Source of the DNA: CAZDDB01 sp963843285
GTDB taxonomy: Bacteria > Acidobacteriota > HRBIN11 > JAKEFK01
Direction: 5' to 3'
Assembly: GCA_963843285.1 (NCBI GenBank)
Contig: CAWJJO010000022.1
Coordinates: 62,001-126,000, forward strand
Length of the DNA: 64,000 bases
The translations under genes were made by a program, and so were the position numbers. This document shows positions 50,436-59,910 of this stretch, in pieces; the first letter of the stretch is position 1; each line of letters begins with the position of its first letter. The notes under the pieces are model-generated. The model was not told where the DNA came from. It searched no databases and worked only from the letters and a program-made list of their open reading frames with translations.

Positions 50436-51191
50436 ATGGCTGATCTCCAACATGTGAATTTTCTTATGGCCAACCGCATTGGCTGGCTGGAGATCCACAG
50501 GGCGCCCTCCAACATCATTGACTTCGATTTGATGGATGAGCTTTCGTGGGTTCTGGAGCAGGCAGAATCCTGCGCGATTCTTATAATCTCCTCCACGCTC
50601 CCGCATTTCTCTTTGGGGGTAGATATCAAGATTCATACCCCGGATCTGGTTCCTGAGATGCTGAGCCGGTTTCATGAAGTGATTCGTAAGCTGTATCATT
50701 TTCCTGGAATTGCCGTTTGCGTCTTGAACGGATACGCGCTGGGGGGCGGGCTTGAGCTCGCCTTATGCTGCGATCTTCTGATTGCGGGACAGAATACTCA
50801 GTTTGGATTTCCGGAAATTCGGCTTGCCTGTTTTCCGCCGGTTGCTGCGGCGTTGCTGCCGCGGATGATCGGCCGGCGGGCGATAGAACTGCTGATTTGC
50901 GGTGAAACATTGAGAGCCGAACGCGCGCTGGAACTCGGGTTGATCGATCATGTATTCCCGGATCATGATCGGGAAGAATTTGTTTCAAAGTTTATCGGAA
51001 AATTTTCTTCATACAGCCACGATGCGCTGCAAGCACTCAAAAAGGCAATGCGACACTCAGATGGTTTTGATTTCGAGGACGCCCTGAGAAGAAGCGAAGA
51101 AGTGTATCGATCGGAACTGATTCAAAGCCCGGATCTGGTCGAAGGTGTGAAAGCGTTTCTGCAAAAACGTCCACCCAAATTCCGAAGATAA
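50436..51191 (+). CDS. Crotonase-family protein, dienoyl-CoA hydratase-like
   Basis: The 251-residue protein has the crotonase oxyanion-hole and glutamate motifs: LGGGLELALCCD and FGFPEIRLACFPPVAAALLP. Both Glu residues that serve as acid/base in enoyl-CoA hydratases are present. The FPPVAA-LLP segment is reminiscent of cyclohexa-1,5-dienecarbonyl-CoA hydratase (benzoyl-CoA degradation), but no other such genes are near. A general enoyl-CoA hydratase is equally possible. It lies 23 bases after dps. Confidence 0.82.
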   Translation: MADLQHVNFLMANRIGWLEIHRAPSNIIDFDLMDELSWVLEQAESCAILIISSTLPHFSLGVDIKIHTPDLVPEMLSRFHEVIRKLYHFPGIAVCVLNGYALGGGLELALCCDLLIAGQNTQFGFPEIRLACFPPVAAALLPRMIGRRAIELLICGETLRAERALELGLIDHVFPDHDREEFVSKFIGKFSSYSHDALQALKKAMRHSDGFDFEDALRRSEEVYRSELIQSPDLVEGVKAFLQKRPPKFRR

Positions 51192-51213
51192 AGCTAACCA
51201 GTTTTTTTCCACT

Positions 51214-51293
51214 TTGGAGTCAGCGGGCGTCCCTGCCCGCGGTCAAGTGTGAGTTCACTTTCTGCGGGGCACGGAGGCCCCGCATCTCCAAAA
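51214..51293. repeat. Palindromic element, GCGGGCGTCCCTG family
   Basis: The left arm is at about 51216-51241 (GGAGTCAGCGGGCGTCCC...) and the right at 51263-51288 (GCGGGGCACGGAGGCC...). It lies between convergent genes and could terminate both. Confidence 0.78.
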
Positions 51294-51296
51294 TTC

Positions 51297-52616
51297 TTAG
51301 CGGAGGTATTCGCGGATTGCTTCGGTCAATCGTGAATAGGTGCTGTTGCGGATTTTCTCATTCCGTTCCAGTGTAGTGATGCGGAACCCCGGATAGTCTG
51401 AATAGAATCCGCTTGCCGGAACGACGCAGATCCCGGTGGCGGCCAGCAGGTAAAAAGCGAATCGCTTGTCCGGCGCCACTCCCGGTCTGCCGACTTCTTG
51501 TTCGACATACTTCCGGATTTCAGGATTCTCAATCCGAAGAGTCTGGCGATCATTCAGCGCACCTTCGCGGAACAGCGGCATCATGTAGAAGGCTCCATTC
51601 GCCCGATTTACCATGAGCGACTCGATCGATTCCAGACGAACTGCGATCGAATTTGAGATCTTCTCCAACTCTGCGTTGTATTCACGGTTCCATGCAGGAA
51701 ACTCCGGATGATCATACAAACGTGGAGTAATCGCCTGCGGAAGATGCACGGAACAAACTTCCAGCAAGATCCGTTTTTTGACGGCATCACAGTAGCTGCG
51801 ATAACCCTCATCGAGATCCACATTGTGAAACTCAACCCAACCGCAGCGCCCACCCGGCCAGGGAACATCTTTGGACAAACCACGCAGTACAATCAACGGA
51901 ACACGCTTGCCGGCGACCTCCACCATGGATACAAACTTGTGATTGTTATAAACCATGCGGAAGTAGATTTCATCGGAAAGAATCATCAACTGATACCTCT
52001 CCGCCAGGCCGGTGATTTCTTCCAGCACCTCTCTCGCATACACGGCGCCGGTTGGATTATTCGGGTTGATCATTGTGATCCCCGCAATCTGTGGATTGGA
52101 TCTGATCTGGGATTCCAGATGATCCAGATCGGGTTCCCAATTGCGAAACGGATCGAGTTTGTAGAAAAGCGGCTCGGCTCCGGATTCAAACGATTCCATC
52201 GATGCATGCGAAGGATAGGTCGGCGCCGGCTGAATCATTCGCGATCCTTGCGGAACCATGTTGTAAAGCGCGGAAATGGCGGCGCCCAATCCATTCGTAA
52301 AGAGTACGTATTCATAGTCCAGTGTGGAAGAAGGGAATAGCTTTTGGGAGAGTCGTGCGACCCACTTTCGAACCTCCGGATTTCCACGCGAATGCGAGTA
52401 GCCGAAAACAGCGTCTCCTTCGCGCTGGATTTCCTCAACGATCAGTTGTTTGACAAACGCAGGGACTCGCCAACCCTTTACAATCGGATCACCGATATTT
52501 TCACCGATGACTTTGAATCCGGGATCGATTTCTTTAAGCCTCTGCACAACATCAACAATTTCCCGGATTTCATATCGAAGAAAGGAGACCTTTGGATTGG
52601 AGAAATTCGTACGCAT
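51297..52616 (-). CDS. Class I/II PLP-dependent aminotransferase
   Basis: The 439-residue protein has the fold-type I motifs: GENIGDP near the N-terminus, GNPEVRKWVA, NPNNPTGAVY, LSDEIYF and GLSKDVPWPGGRCGW with the PLP Lys. It resembles alanine or aromatic/aspartate aminotransferases of the AlaA/AatA type, with an insert around residues 245-275. The natural substrate is not clear. It stands alone and is convergent with the crotonase gene. Confidence 0.88.
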   Translation of the reverse strand: MRTNFSNPKVSFLRYEIREIVDVVQRLKEIDPGFKVIGENIGDPIVKGWRVPAFVKQLIVEEIQREGDAVFGYSHSRGNPEVRKWVARLSQKLFPSSTLDYEYVLFTNGLGAAISALYNMVPQGSRMIQPAPTYPSHASMESFESGAEPLFYKLDPFRNWEPDLDHLESQIRSNPQIAGITMINPNNPTGAVYAREVLEEITGLAERYQLMILSDEIYFRMVYNNHKFVSMVEVAGKRVPLIVLRGLSKDVPWPGGRCGWVEFHNVDLDEGYRSYCDAVKKRILLEVCSVHLPQAITPRLYDHPEFPAWNREYNAELEKISNSIAVRLESIESLMVNRANGAFYMMPLFREGALNDRQTLRIENPEIRKYVEQEVGRPGVAPDKRFAFYLLAATGICVVPASGFYSDYPGFRITTLERNEKIRNSTYSRLTEAIREYLR

Positions 52617-52647
52617 AGACTTCTATTGTAGGGGATATGATCGAAGT

Positions 52648-52709
52648 GTGGTAGGGCCAACTCTTGTCCCGTTCCGCGCAAAGATGGCGCCCACAAGGGC
52701 TCCTACCAC
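52648..52709. repeat. Palindromic element, GTAGGG/CCCTAC type (copy 3, diverged)
   Basis: GTGGTAGGGCCAACTCTTGT (52648-52667) is the imperfect inverse of ACAAGGGCTCCTACCAC (52693-52709). Its right end touches the stop codon of the PA2169-type gene. It lies between two minus-strand genes. Confidence 0.7.
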
Positions 52710-53146
52710 TATTCCGCTATGGCGCGGACTCGAGCGCGTGTTGCTTGAATCTGTTCCAGCTGTTTTTCCAAGATCGTTCGTATTTCTTCCGGCCAGGCTA
52801 TTTGAAGCGCATGATGGTAGTTCTTCAAGGCCGCTTCTTCCCCGCGTTCACATTCCGCGATCACCGCTGGATCGTGCTTGCGTGCGATCGCGATTTTCAG
52901 ATTCATCCAGCCGCGATGGATTGTTCCCGTAATACTACCTTTTCGATCCGGATCGCCGCCGAGCGTCCGGACTACTCTTTGTAATTCTGCGGCAAAATTG
53001 CCCCGATGGCGGGAATACTCTTGCAGAAGCATACGATGAAAAGCGCTGGACACAGCTTCTGAAGCTTCACGATATCCGTTTTCACCATCTTTGCACGTTT
53101 CAATCAGACCATTCAGAACCGTAATGGCCTTTTCTGTGTCGCTCAC
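52709..53146 (-). CDS. PA2169-family four-helix-bundle protein
   Basis: The 145-residue protein is helical, with ALNGLIETCKDGENGYREA-like first helix, then RHRGNFAAELQ and GSITGTIHRGWMNLK, matching DUF2383/PA2169 stress-associated proteins (ferritin-like bundle, no obvious metal cluster). GTG 53146 follows AGGAGAGGA. Encoded 14 bases after the double-Usp gene, so both are probably one stress operon. The TAG stop lies at the edge of the palindrome. Confidence 0.88.
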   Translation of the reverse strand: MSDTEKAITVLNGLIETCKDGENGYREASEAVSSAFHRMLLQEYSRHRGNFAAELQRVVRTLGGDPDRKGSITGTIHRGWMNLKIAIARKHDPAVIAECERGEEAALKNYHHALQIAWPEEIRTILEKQLEQIQATRARVRAIAE

Positions 53147-53160
53147 GTTGTCCTCTCCTG

Positions 53161-54072
53161 TCAGATCAAAACCACGTTGTGGATGACCGCATCATGAACT
53201 GTTCTAACAACAAGAACGGGACAGGGTGCATCTGTGACGAGTTTCTTAGCGACGCTCCCCAGAAAAACTTCTTCAATCGGCTTTCGAGTGTGATGTCCCA
53301 TTACGAGGAGGTCGGCGTTGCTATCGGTCAAGGCATTCATGATTTCCCGGGCAGGCTCACCTGTTCTGAGCAAGTAATGAACAGTGCACCAATCTTCCGG
53401 GGCATTGCCGACAAGTTCCTTCATAATCCCCACGGACTTGTCCTCTTCATCCAGATCAACCAGCCCTTCCTTTTCCGGCGCAACATGCAGAAAGAAGATT
53501 GTGGATTGGTAACTGCGCGCGATCGCGAGGGCACGCTCCGCGATTGCGATATTGTTCGGTTCCAGATCCAGCGCGCAAATAATCCGGCTGATGCGAATAG
53601 GATCATTCGGATCCTTTTCTACAAAATTGTGGCTTGGCTTGCATACAGTCAGCACCGGCACAGAGGATTTGTGCAGCACCTTGTTTGTCGTGGAACCTAC
53701 AAAAAAGCGCTCATAGCCTGTGTGCCCATGAGTTCCCATGACAATCAGGTCAAAGTTCTGTTCCAGGGCAATGCGCGGTATCGCTTCGGAAGCGTTTACA
53801 GTTCCGGTTTGACGAATGACACGGATTCCCTGGGGCACGATTCCGGCAACGAACTCCCTCAGTCTTGAGTCCGTATTGGATTGCATCGCGTCTCTTGCAG
53901 TCAGGATTGCTGCCGGCTCCAGGTATCCGAGTGCCTGGCTCAAGTCAGGTAGAGAATGGTGAACCAGGAGTAGCGCATCGTTTTCCTTTGCGAGGGCTGC
54001 CGCATATCGAAGTGCGAGGGCCGAGAACTCGGAAAAATCGACAGGGCACAGAATCTTCTTGTAAAGTTGCAT
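53161..54072 (-). CDS. Tandem universal stress protein
   Basis: The 303-residue protein holds two Usp domains. The first (about 1-150) starts KKILCPVDFSE and ends MGTHGHTGYERFFVGSTTNK...PVLTV; the second (about 160-303) starts SRIICALDLE and ends MGHHTRKPIEEVFLGSVAKK...PVLVV. Both have the G-X2-G-X9-G-S/T ATP-binding loop or a near variant. ATG 54072 is preferred over earlier in-frame starts because of the family N-terminus. Probably ATP-binding and stress-induced. Confidence 0.93.
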   Translation of the reverse strand: MQLYKKILCPVDFSEFSALALRYAAALAKENDALLLVHHSLPDLSQALGYLEPAAILTARDAMQSNTDSRLREFVAGIVPQGIRVIRQTGTVNASEAIPRIALEQNFDLIVMGTHGHTGYERFFVGSTTNKVLHKSSVPVLTVCKPSHNFVEKDPNDPIRISRIICALDLEPNNIAIAERALAIARSYQSTIFFLHVAPEKEGLVDLDEEDKSVGIMKELVGNAPEDWCTVHYLLRTGEPAREIMNALTDSNADLLVMGHHTRKPIEEVFLGSVAKKLVTDAPCPVLVVRTVHDAVIHNVVLI

Positions 54073-54213
54073 AATCGCCTCCTCTGCCGGGAAGATGCAA
54101 AGCGAGTGCCATCTATTGCAGACGGGGGTTCGTTGCCCCGGGCTGCCGAAATTACAATTACACTGACAGGATGTCATGGATATGGATCGATGATCTGACC
54201 CGAAAACGTGGCG

Positions 54214-54219
54214 TATAAT
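54214..54219 (+). promoter_or_regulatory. -10 element before the efflux operon
   Basis: A perfect TATAAT lies 24 bases before ATG 54243; no good -35 is seen at 16-18 bases, so an activator may be needed. An initiation point just downstream supports ATG 54243 as the tolC-like start. Confidence 0.4.
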
Positions 54220-54242
54220 TTGCACAGTATGTGAGAATTCTT

Positions 54243-55589
54243 ATGCGACAATTTGCTACGGTCTTTCGGATTGCATTCCTGATTATCGCGACAGGCGGGA
54301 TCTTGTTTTGTGAGGAGATTACCTTTAGGGGCGCCGCGACCCTGATGTTCGAGAAAAGCCCGCTTTTGGCTCAAAGGATGATCGAACGTCAGATTGCCGA
54401 GAAGCAATGGAGCCAATCGCGAGCTTCGTATCTTCCTGCGATCGACTTCATTCAGGGATGGAATCGTTCAAACAATCCCGTTTATGTCTTCGGGACCCTA
54501 CTCAATCAGCAACGCTTCACCGAAGCAAACTTTGCGATTGATTCATTGAATCGACCGGCTCCGGTCTCCGACGTCACTTCGAAGTTTCAGCTTGGATGGC
54601 TGCTTTACGATTTTGGTAGAAGACAAAGTCAGGTGAGCTCCGCTAGAGTCTCCTACGATATCGCAAAGCTGCAAGAGGAGGGTCTTCGCGCAGGTTTGTT
54701 GGAAGAACTGGTAAGACGCTATTATGCCGTCTCTCTGGCTCAGCAGGGAATCGAAACAGCGGAGGATGCAGTCCAGAGCGCTCAATCGCGGCTGGATCAG
54801 GCAAAGGACAGGGTGCAGGCAGGAATGAGTGTGCAGACGGACATGCTTTCCGCGGAAGTGTTTGTGGCCAGAAGGCGTCAGGAACAGGTGGATGCCGCGA
54901 ATCGGAAGCTGCTCGCGATCGCTGCTCTGGAGGAACTGATCGGTCAGGATCTGGTGTCCGAGATTGATGTGGAAGAATTGGCGGCGAGAGAATTTCCGGA
55001 GCGGGAACTGCAATTGTGGAAAGAGCAGATGATGACGAACCGGCCGGAATGGAGAGCTGCGGTACAAATGCGAAAACAGGCGGAAGCTCAGGCCGGCTTG
55101 CAGCGTTCCGCATTTTTCCCTTCCGTTCAAGCCTGGTCTGCGTACGAATGGCATGGAACATCTCTCGATTACACCGGAGAAAACTGGGGAGCAGGTTTGG
55201 AGCTTCGCTGGAATTTGTTTCGAGGTTTTGCCGATTCGTCCGGCTATTCGGGCGCCAAGCTCAATACAGAGCGCGCCGCTGAAAAAGAACGGGAGATTCA
55301 GGGTGGTTTGTGGTTACAACTGCAGTCGGCATATTTCACATTCCAGGGCGCAAAGGAAAAGTGGAAAGTGGCCGCCGCAACGCTGGATCAAGCCGCAGAA
55401 AACAAACGCATCTACGCGGACCGTTACACGGCCGGTCTGGTTACGATCCAGGATTCGCTGCAATCCGAAACCGCTTACAGCGAAACACGCTTGATGGTGT
55501 CGCAAAATCTATACGAATTACGTGTTGCATATGCAGCATTGCTCATGGCTGCTGGAAAACCGGATGACATATTGAGTGAATTTCCATGA
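54243..55589 (+). CDS. TolC-family outer membrane efflux protein
   Basis: The 448-residue protein has a signal peptide (about 1-22) and two repeated long helical/coiled-coil halves typical of TolC (EKQWSQSRASYLPAIDF-like first helix, WGAGLELRWNLFRGF in the second). It would form the outer-membrane trimer of a tripartite pump. GTG at 54231 is possible but lies too close to the TATAAT. Its stop overlaps the adaptor gene (ATGA). Confidence 0.9.
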   Translation: MRQFATVFRIAFLIIATGGILFCEEITFRGAATLMFEKSPLLAQRMIERQIAEKQWSQSRASYLPAIDFIQGWNRSNNPVYVFGTLLNQQRFTEANFAIDSLNRPAPVSDVTSKFQLGWLLYDFGRRQSQVSSARVSYDIAKLQEEGLRAGLLEELVRRYYAVSLAQQGIETAEDAVQSAQSRLDQAKDRVQAGMSVQTDMLSAEVFVARRRQEQVDAANRKLLAIAALEELIGQDLVSEIDVEELAAREFPERELQLWKEQMMTNRPEWRAAVQMRKQAEAQAGLQRSAFFPSVQAWSAYEWHGTSLDYTGENWGAGLELRWNLFRGFADSSGYSGAKLNTERAAEKEREIQGGLWLQLQSAYFTFQGAKEKWKVAAATLDQAAENKRIYADRYTAGLVTIQDSLQSETAYSETRLMVSQNLYELRVAYAALLMAAGKPDDILSEFP

Positions 55590-56686
55590 AAAAATACATG
55601 ATTCCCGGATTTTTGTTTTTTTTGCTGGCCTGCGGAAGACAGGAAGCGCCGAGATCAGCGGTTGCGGGCTTCCAGCCAACTCGCACTGTGGTTGTGGAGA
55701 AAGCTACGCTGATGACTGAAGTTGCCGGGACTGTGCGTGCCGCCGATGTCGCCAATCTGGCAAGCCGGTCCCCTGGTTTTGTCCGGCGCGTCCAGGCTGC
55801 GGCAGGGCAGAAAGTCCAGAAAGGAGATCTGCTGGTATTGATGGACGACCGGAGTCTGGATGCTCAAACCTCCAAGCTGGAGGCGGCTAAGGCTGAAGCG
55901 GATCAGGCGGTGCGGGAGGCGCGCCATCAGCTGGAGTCGGCGGAAGCGCAAAAAGAACTGGCCTCGAATACGTTCGAACGAATTCGTTCACTCTATGAAA
56001 AGAAATCCGCAAGCCTGCAAGAGTTTGAAGAGGCGCAGAGCAAAACGAAGGCCGCGGAGGCAGGATGGCAGGCAGCGGAAGAGCGGTTGTCGCAGATCGA
56101 ATCGAGATCCAGACAGGTGGACGCGGAACGCGCGGACCTGTCGGCGGCTTCGGAATATATCCGTGTAGTTGCTCCATTCAGCGGGATCGTGACATCGGTT
56201 CCGGCACAGCAGGGAGCGTTTGTCGGATCGGGCCAGACGCTTGTATCACTGGAGAATCCATCCCGGTATCAGTTCTTTTTTTCTGTGGAAGGAGCGTTGC
56301 TTTCCGCCGTTTCAAAAACAAATCGGCTGAAGGTTAGAATTTCAACGATTGGGGAACAGCCGGTTGCAGCCACGATCGCGGAAGTCAGCCCCTCTCTGGA
56401 TGCAAACACAAGGACCTTCCAAATCAAGGCGGATCTGGAGTCTCACCCTCAGCTCCGAAGCGGTCTTGCGGGAACCATTTCGCTGGAACAGCCAGGCCTA
56501 AGCACTCTCTGGATTCCGGCGGAGTTTCTAAGCTCCAAGAATGACGTAGAAACGGTCGTTGTCCAACAGGGAAGCGATTGGCGCAGGATTCTTGTGAAAT
56601 CGGGGCGTAAAGACGACGGAAAAGTGGAAATTCTGTCCGGACTGAATGGAGGGGAAACCATTGGACTTCTTGAGGGCGATCCATGA
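55586..56686 (+). CDS. RND efflux periplasmic adaptor (HlyD/MFP family)
   Basis: The 366-residue protein has a lipoprotein signal (FLLAC lipobox at about 14-18), a lipoyl-like domain (RVQAAAGQKVQKGDLL), a long coiled coil (about 85-180) and a beta-barrel domain (VVAPFSGIVTSVPAQQGAFV). It links the RND pump to TolC. Overlaps both neighbouring genes by ATGA. Confidence 0.92.
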   Translation: MKKYMIPGFLFFLLACGRQEAPRSAVAGFQPTRTVVVEKATLMTEVAGTVRAADVANLASRSPGFVRRVQAAAGQKVQKGDLLVLMDDRSLDAQTSKLEAAKAEADQAVREARHQLESAEAQKELASNTFERIRSLYEKKSASLQEFEEAQSKTKAAEAGWQAAEERLSQIESRSRQVDAERADLSAASEYIRVVAPFSGIVTSVPAQQGAFVGSGQTLVSLENPSRYQFFFSVEGALLSAVSKTNRLKVRISTIGEQPVAATIAEVSPSLDANTRTFQIKADLESHPQLRSGLAGTISLEQPGLSTLWIPAEFLSSKNDVETVVVQQGSDWRRILVKSGRKDDGKVEILSGLNGGETIGLLEGDP

Positions 56687-59600
56687 GGTCGCTCGGACCT
56701 ACAGGGAAGCTGGCCGCGTCGTTTCTGCATTCAAAACTTACGCCGCTGATCATTTTTGCGTCGCTGATCCTGGGACTGATCGCAGTATTCGCTCTTCCAC
56801 GCGAGGAAGAACCGCAAATCATCGTTCCGGTGATCGACGTCTTTGTGCAAATGCCGGGGGCCTCCGCAAAGGAGGTGGAAGAACGCGTAACACGTCCGAT
56901 GGAAAAGCTGCTCTGGGAAATTCCCGGCGTCGAATATATCTACTCAACCTCCTCTCCCGGATCTGCTATGGCAGTTGTGCGATTTACTGTTGGACAGGAT
57001 GAAGAAAAAAGCCTGGTGAGATTGAACCAGAAGCTGCAGGGAAATTTTGATCTGATTCCTCCTGGGGCTTCGTTGCCTCTTGTGAAACCTCGCTCGATTG
57101 ATGACGTTCCAATCCTTGCGCTGACACTCTGGAGCGATACCTATGATACTGCCCAGCTGAGAAAGGTAGCCGCAGCCCTGACAACTGAGATCAAACAGAC
57201 TCCTGACGTATCCGAGGCGCGCATCATCGGTGGGAGCAGACGGATCCTCTCCGTGAAGCTCCAGCCCGACAAACTGGAGACGTATCAGATTTCCGCTTTG
57301 CAAGTTCTTCCCGTTCTGTCCGCCGCCAATTATCAGACGCGCAGCGGTGAATTTTCATCCGGAAATCAACGGTATTTTGTGGAAACCTCCGGGTTCGTAG
57401 CCTCGCCGGAAGATCTCGGCAGTCTGATCGTGGGCAGTTTCGAAGATCGCCCCGTCTATCTACGGAATGTCGCCATCATAGAAGATACTTCAGAAGAGCC
57501 GGGCGACTATGTTTTCTTTTGGGACCGCTCTCACAAAGACAGCGAGTCGAGTGCTGTCACGATCACTGTTGCCAAGCGAAAAAATAAGAATGCAGTAACG
57601 ATCGCGGAAAGCGTTCTGAAACATGTGGAAGAATGGAAACGCAGCGTGATTCCTGCGGGCATTGAGATCACGATCACCCGGCATTACGGGGAGACAGCGC
57701 AGGAGAAATCAAACGAGCTGTTGTTTCACATGATGATTGCGGTTGTATCTGTCACGATCTTGATCGCTTTTGCTCTGGGCCGGAGGGAGGCGATGGTCGT
57801 TGCTGTTGCGATTCCTGTGACTCTGGCGCTTACACTTACCGTCTTTTATTTGTACGGTTATACGTTGAACAGGATCACGCTTTTTGCGCTCATCTTTTCG
57901 ATCGGCATTCTGGTGGATGACGCGATTGTCGTTGTGGAAAACATTGTGCGTCACCGGAATCTTCCACAAAACGCGGGACGTCCGTTCAGTGAAGTGGCTG
58001 CGGAAGCCGTTGATGAAGTTGGGAATCCAACTGTACTTGCAACCCTGGCTGTGATTGCGGCGATTTTGCCGATGGCTTTTGTTGGAGGGTTGATGGGGCC
58101 GTACATGCGTCCCATTCCGATCGGCGCCAGCGCGGCGATGCTCTTCTCGCTGATGGTCGCGTTTGTCGTCACCCCCTGGGCTGCAGTGCGATTGCTTCAG
58201 GAACGTAGTGGACATCACGATTCGCAGGAAGGGAAGTTGACACAAATTTATCGTCGTGTGATGAACAATCTGATTCAAGACCCGCGCGCTCGCAGAAGGT
58301 TCCTGATCACGATCGTCGCGCTGCTGCTTGTGTCATTTAGCCTGGTCTATTTCAAAGCGGTGACGGTGAAGATGCTGCCGTTTGATAACAAGAGCGAAAT
58401 GCAGGTGATTATCGACATGCCGGAAGGGACGACTCTGGAACAAACCGCGCGTGCGACGATGCATATCGCTTCGTTCCTGCCAAGCGTGCCTGAGGTCGTA
58501 AACTATCAGACATATGTCGGGACTGCCTCGCCCTACAATTTTAATGGGCTGGTCCGGCACTATTTCCTGCGACGGGGGGCCAATGTAGCCGACATTCAGG
58601 TCAATCTTGTTGGAAAGCATGATCGCTCAAGACAAAGCCACGAAATCGCGACCAGTATACGCGAACCTTTGGACAAGATCGCCGCGCTTTACAACGCGAA
58701 TATTAAGATCGCGGAAGTCCCCCCCGGCCCTCCCGTACTTCAAACTCTGGTCGCAGAGATCTACGGCCCTGATTATTCGAAGCAGATCAAGATCGCAAAG
58801 CAGATCGAAGCGATTTTTCGCAAAACAGACAGCGTGGTAGATGTTGATTCTTATGTCGAAGAGCAAAGTCCAGGTTATCGCTTTGTTATGGATAAAGGAA
58901 AAGCGGCGCTGCTGGGAGTCAGCGCGCGCGACATTGCGGAAACGATGGAGCTGGCATTGACACCCCGGACCGCCGGGTTGTTCCACCGCACAAAAGAACC
59001 GGAAGATGTGCGTGTCGTTGTAGAAGTTCCCAGAGCGCAGCGTTCTAGCATCGACAGTCTGCTCAGGCTGAAAGTCCGTTCCACAGGTGGGAACTTGATC
59101 CCTCTTGCAGAATTGGGGCGAGTGGAGAGTGTGACGTCGGAACAGAGCATTTATCACAAGAATTTGATGCCCGTTGTTTATGTGACGGGAGATGTAGCGG
59201 GTAAAGAAGAAAGCCCTGTGTATGCAATTCTGAAGCTGAAGAAAGAGATCTCAAAACAGATGGAAAAGGAAAAACTTGCGTTCGAGCAATTTTCTGCACA
59301 CCAGCCTTTCAGCGCGTCTGTATATTCCATGAAGTGGGACGGTGAGTGGCACGTCACGTACGAGGTTTTTCGCGATCTAGGGATGGCCTTTGCGATTGTG
59401 CTGATTTTGATCTACATCATTGTGGTTTCGTGGTTTCAGTCATTCAGTACGCCGTTTGTTATCATGGCGGCGATCCCATTTTCGCTTGTCGGGATCTTTC
59501 CAGCTCACGCGTTGCTGGGAGCATTCTTCACAGCGACATCGATGATCGGATTTATTGCAGGCGCAGGAATTGTAGTTCGCAATTCCATTATTCTTGTGGA

Positions 59601-59910
59601 CTTTATCGAACTTCGTCTGGAACAGGGAATGCCGCTGCCGGAGGCCGTCGTGGATGCGGGCGCGGTCCGGTTCCGTCCGATGGCGTTGACTGCGGCGGCT
59701 GTGATCGTTGGTTCCGCGGTCATATTGTTTGATCCGATCTTTCAGGGGCTTGCCGTTTCTTTGATGGCCGGTGAAGTGGCATCGTTATTGCTTTCAAGAA
59801 TGGCAGTTCCTGTGTTTTGTTATTTGCTGCGACATCGCGAGATTTCCCGCGCTGTACCGCCGCAGGAACGCATTTCCGGAAAGGATCTTCCGGAAGGAGA
59901 GGTATTATGA
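56683..59910 (+). CDS. RND-family multidrug/solute efflux transporter
   Basis: The 1075-residue protein is a full RND pump with twelve predicted transmembrane segments and two large periplasmic loops. GILVDDAIVVVENIVRH in TM4 contains the proton-relay Asp pair, and a Leu-rich VGGLMGPYMRPIP follows. Sequence type is of the AcrB/hydrophobe group rather than a heavy-metal CusA group (no Met-rich metal motifs seen), but substrates are unknown. Start overlaps the adaptor stop. Confidence 0.95.
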   Translation: MRSLGPTGKLAASFLHSKLTPLIIFASLILGLIAVFALPREEEPQIIVPVIDVFVQMPGASAKEVEERVTRPMEKLLWEIPGVEYIYSTSSPGSAMAVVRFTVGQDEEKSLVRLNQKLQGNFDLIPPGASLPLVKPRSIDDVPILALTLWSDTYDTAQLRKVAAALTTEIKQTPDVSEARIIGGSRRILSVKLQPDKLETYQISALQVLPVLSAANYQTRSGEFSSGNQRYFVETSGFVASPEDLGSLIVGSFEDRPVYLRNVAIIEDTSEEPGDYVFFWDRSHKDSESSAVTITVAKRKNKNAVTIAESVLKHVEEWKRSVIPAGIEITITRHYGETAQEKSNELLFHMMIAVVSVTILIAFALGRREAMVVAVAIPVTLALTLTVFYLYGYTLNRITLFALIFSIGILVDDAIVVVENIVRHRNLPQNAGRPFSEVAAEAVDEVGNPTVLATLAVIAAILPMAFVGGLMGPYMRPIPIGASAAMLFSLMVAFVVTPWAAVRLLQERSGHHDSQEGKLTQIYRRVMNNLIQDPRARRRFLITIVALLLVSFSLVYFKAVTVKMLPFDNKSEMQVIIDMPEGTTLEQTARATMHIASFLPSVPEVVNYQTYVGTASPYNFNGLVRHYFLRRGANVADIQVNLVGKHDRSRQSHEIATSIREPLDKIAALYNANIKIAEVPPGPPVLQTLVAEIYGPDYSKQIKIAKQIEAIFRKTDSVVDVDSYVEEQSPGYRFVMDKGKAALLGVSARDIAETMELALTPRTAGLFHRTKEPEDVRVVVEVPRAQRSSIDSLLRLKVRSTGGNLIPLAELGRVESVTSEQSIYHKNLMPVVYVTGDVAGKEESPVYAILKLKKEISKQMEKEKLAFEQFSAHQPFSASVYSMKWDGEWHVTYEVFRDLGMAFAIVLILIYIIVVSWFQSFSTPFVIMAAIPFSLVGIFPAHALLGAFFTATSMIGFIAGAGIVVRNSIILVDFIELRLEQGMPLPEAVVDAGAVRFRPMALTAAAVIVGSAVILFDPIFQGLAVSLMAGEVASLLLSRMAVPVFCYLLRHREISRAVPPQERISGKDLPEGEVL

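Noticed and set aside
722..52709. Insertion sequences or CRISPR array as the origin of the repeats
   Set aside because: The elements lack transposase genes, spaced identical direct repeats and leader; they are short palindromes.
57709..58278. Minus-strand open frame (189 codons) inside the RND transporter gene
   Set aside because: Lysine/Asn/His-rich nonsense antisense to conserved transmembrane segments; no family features.
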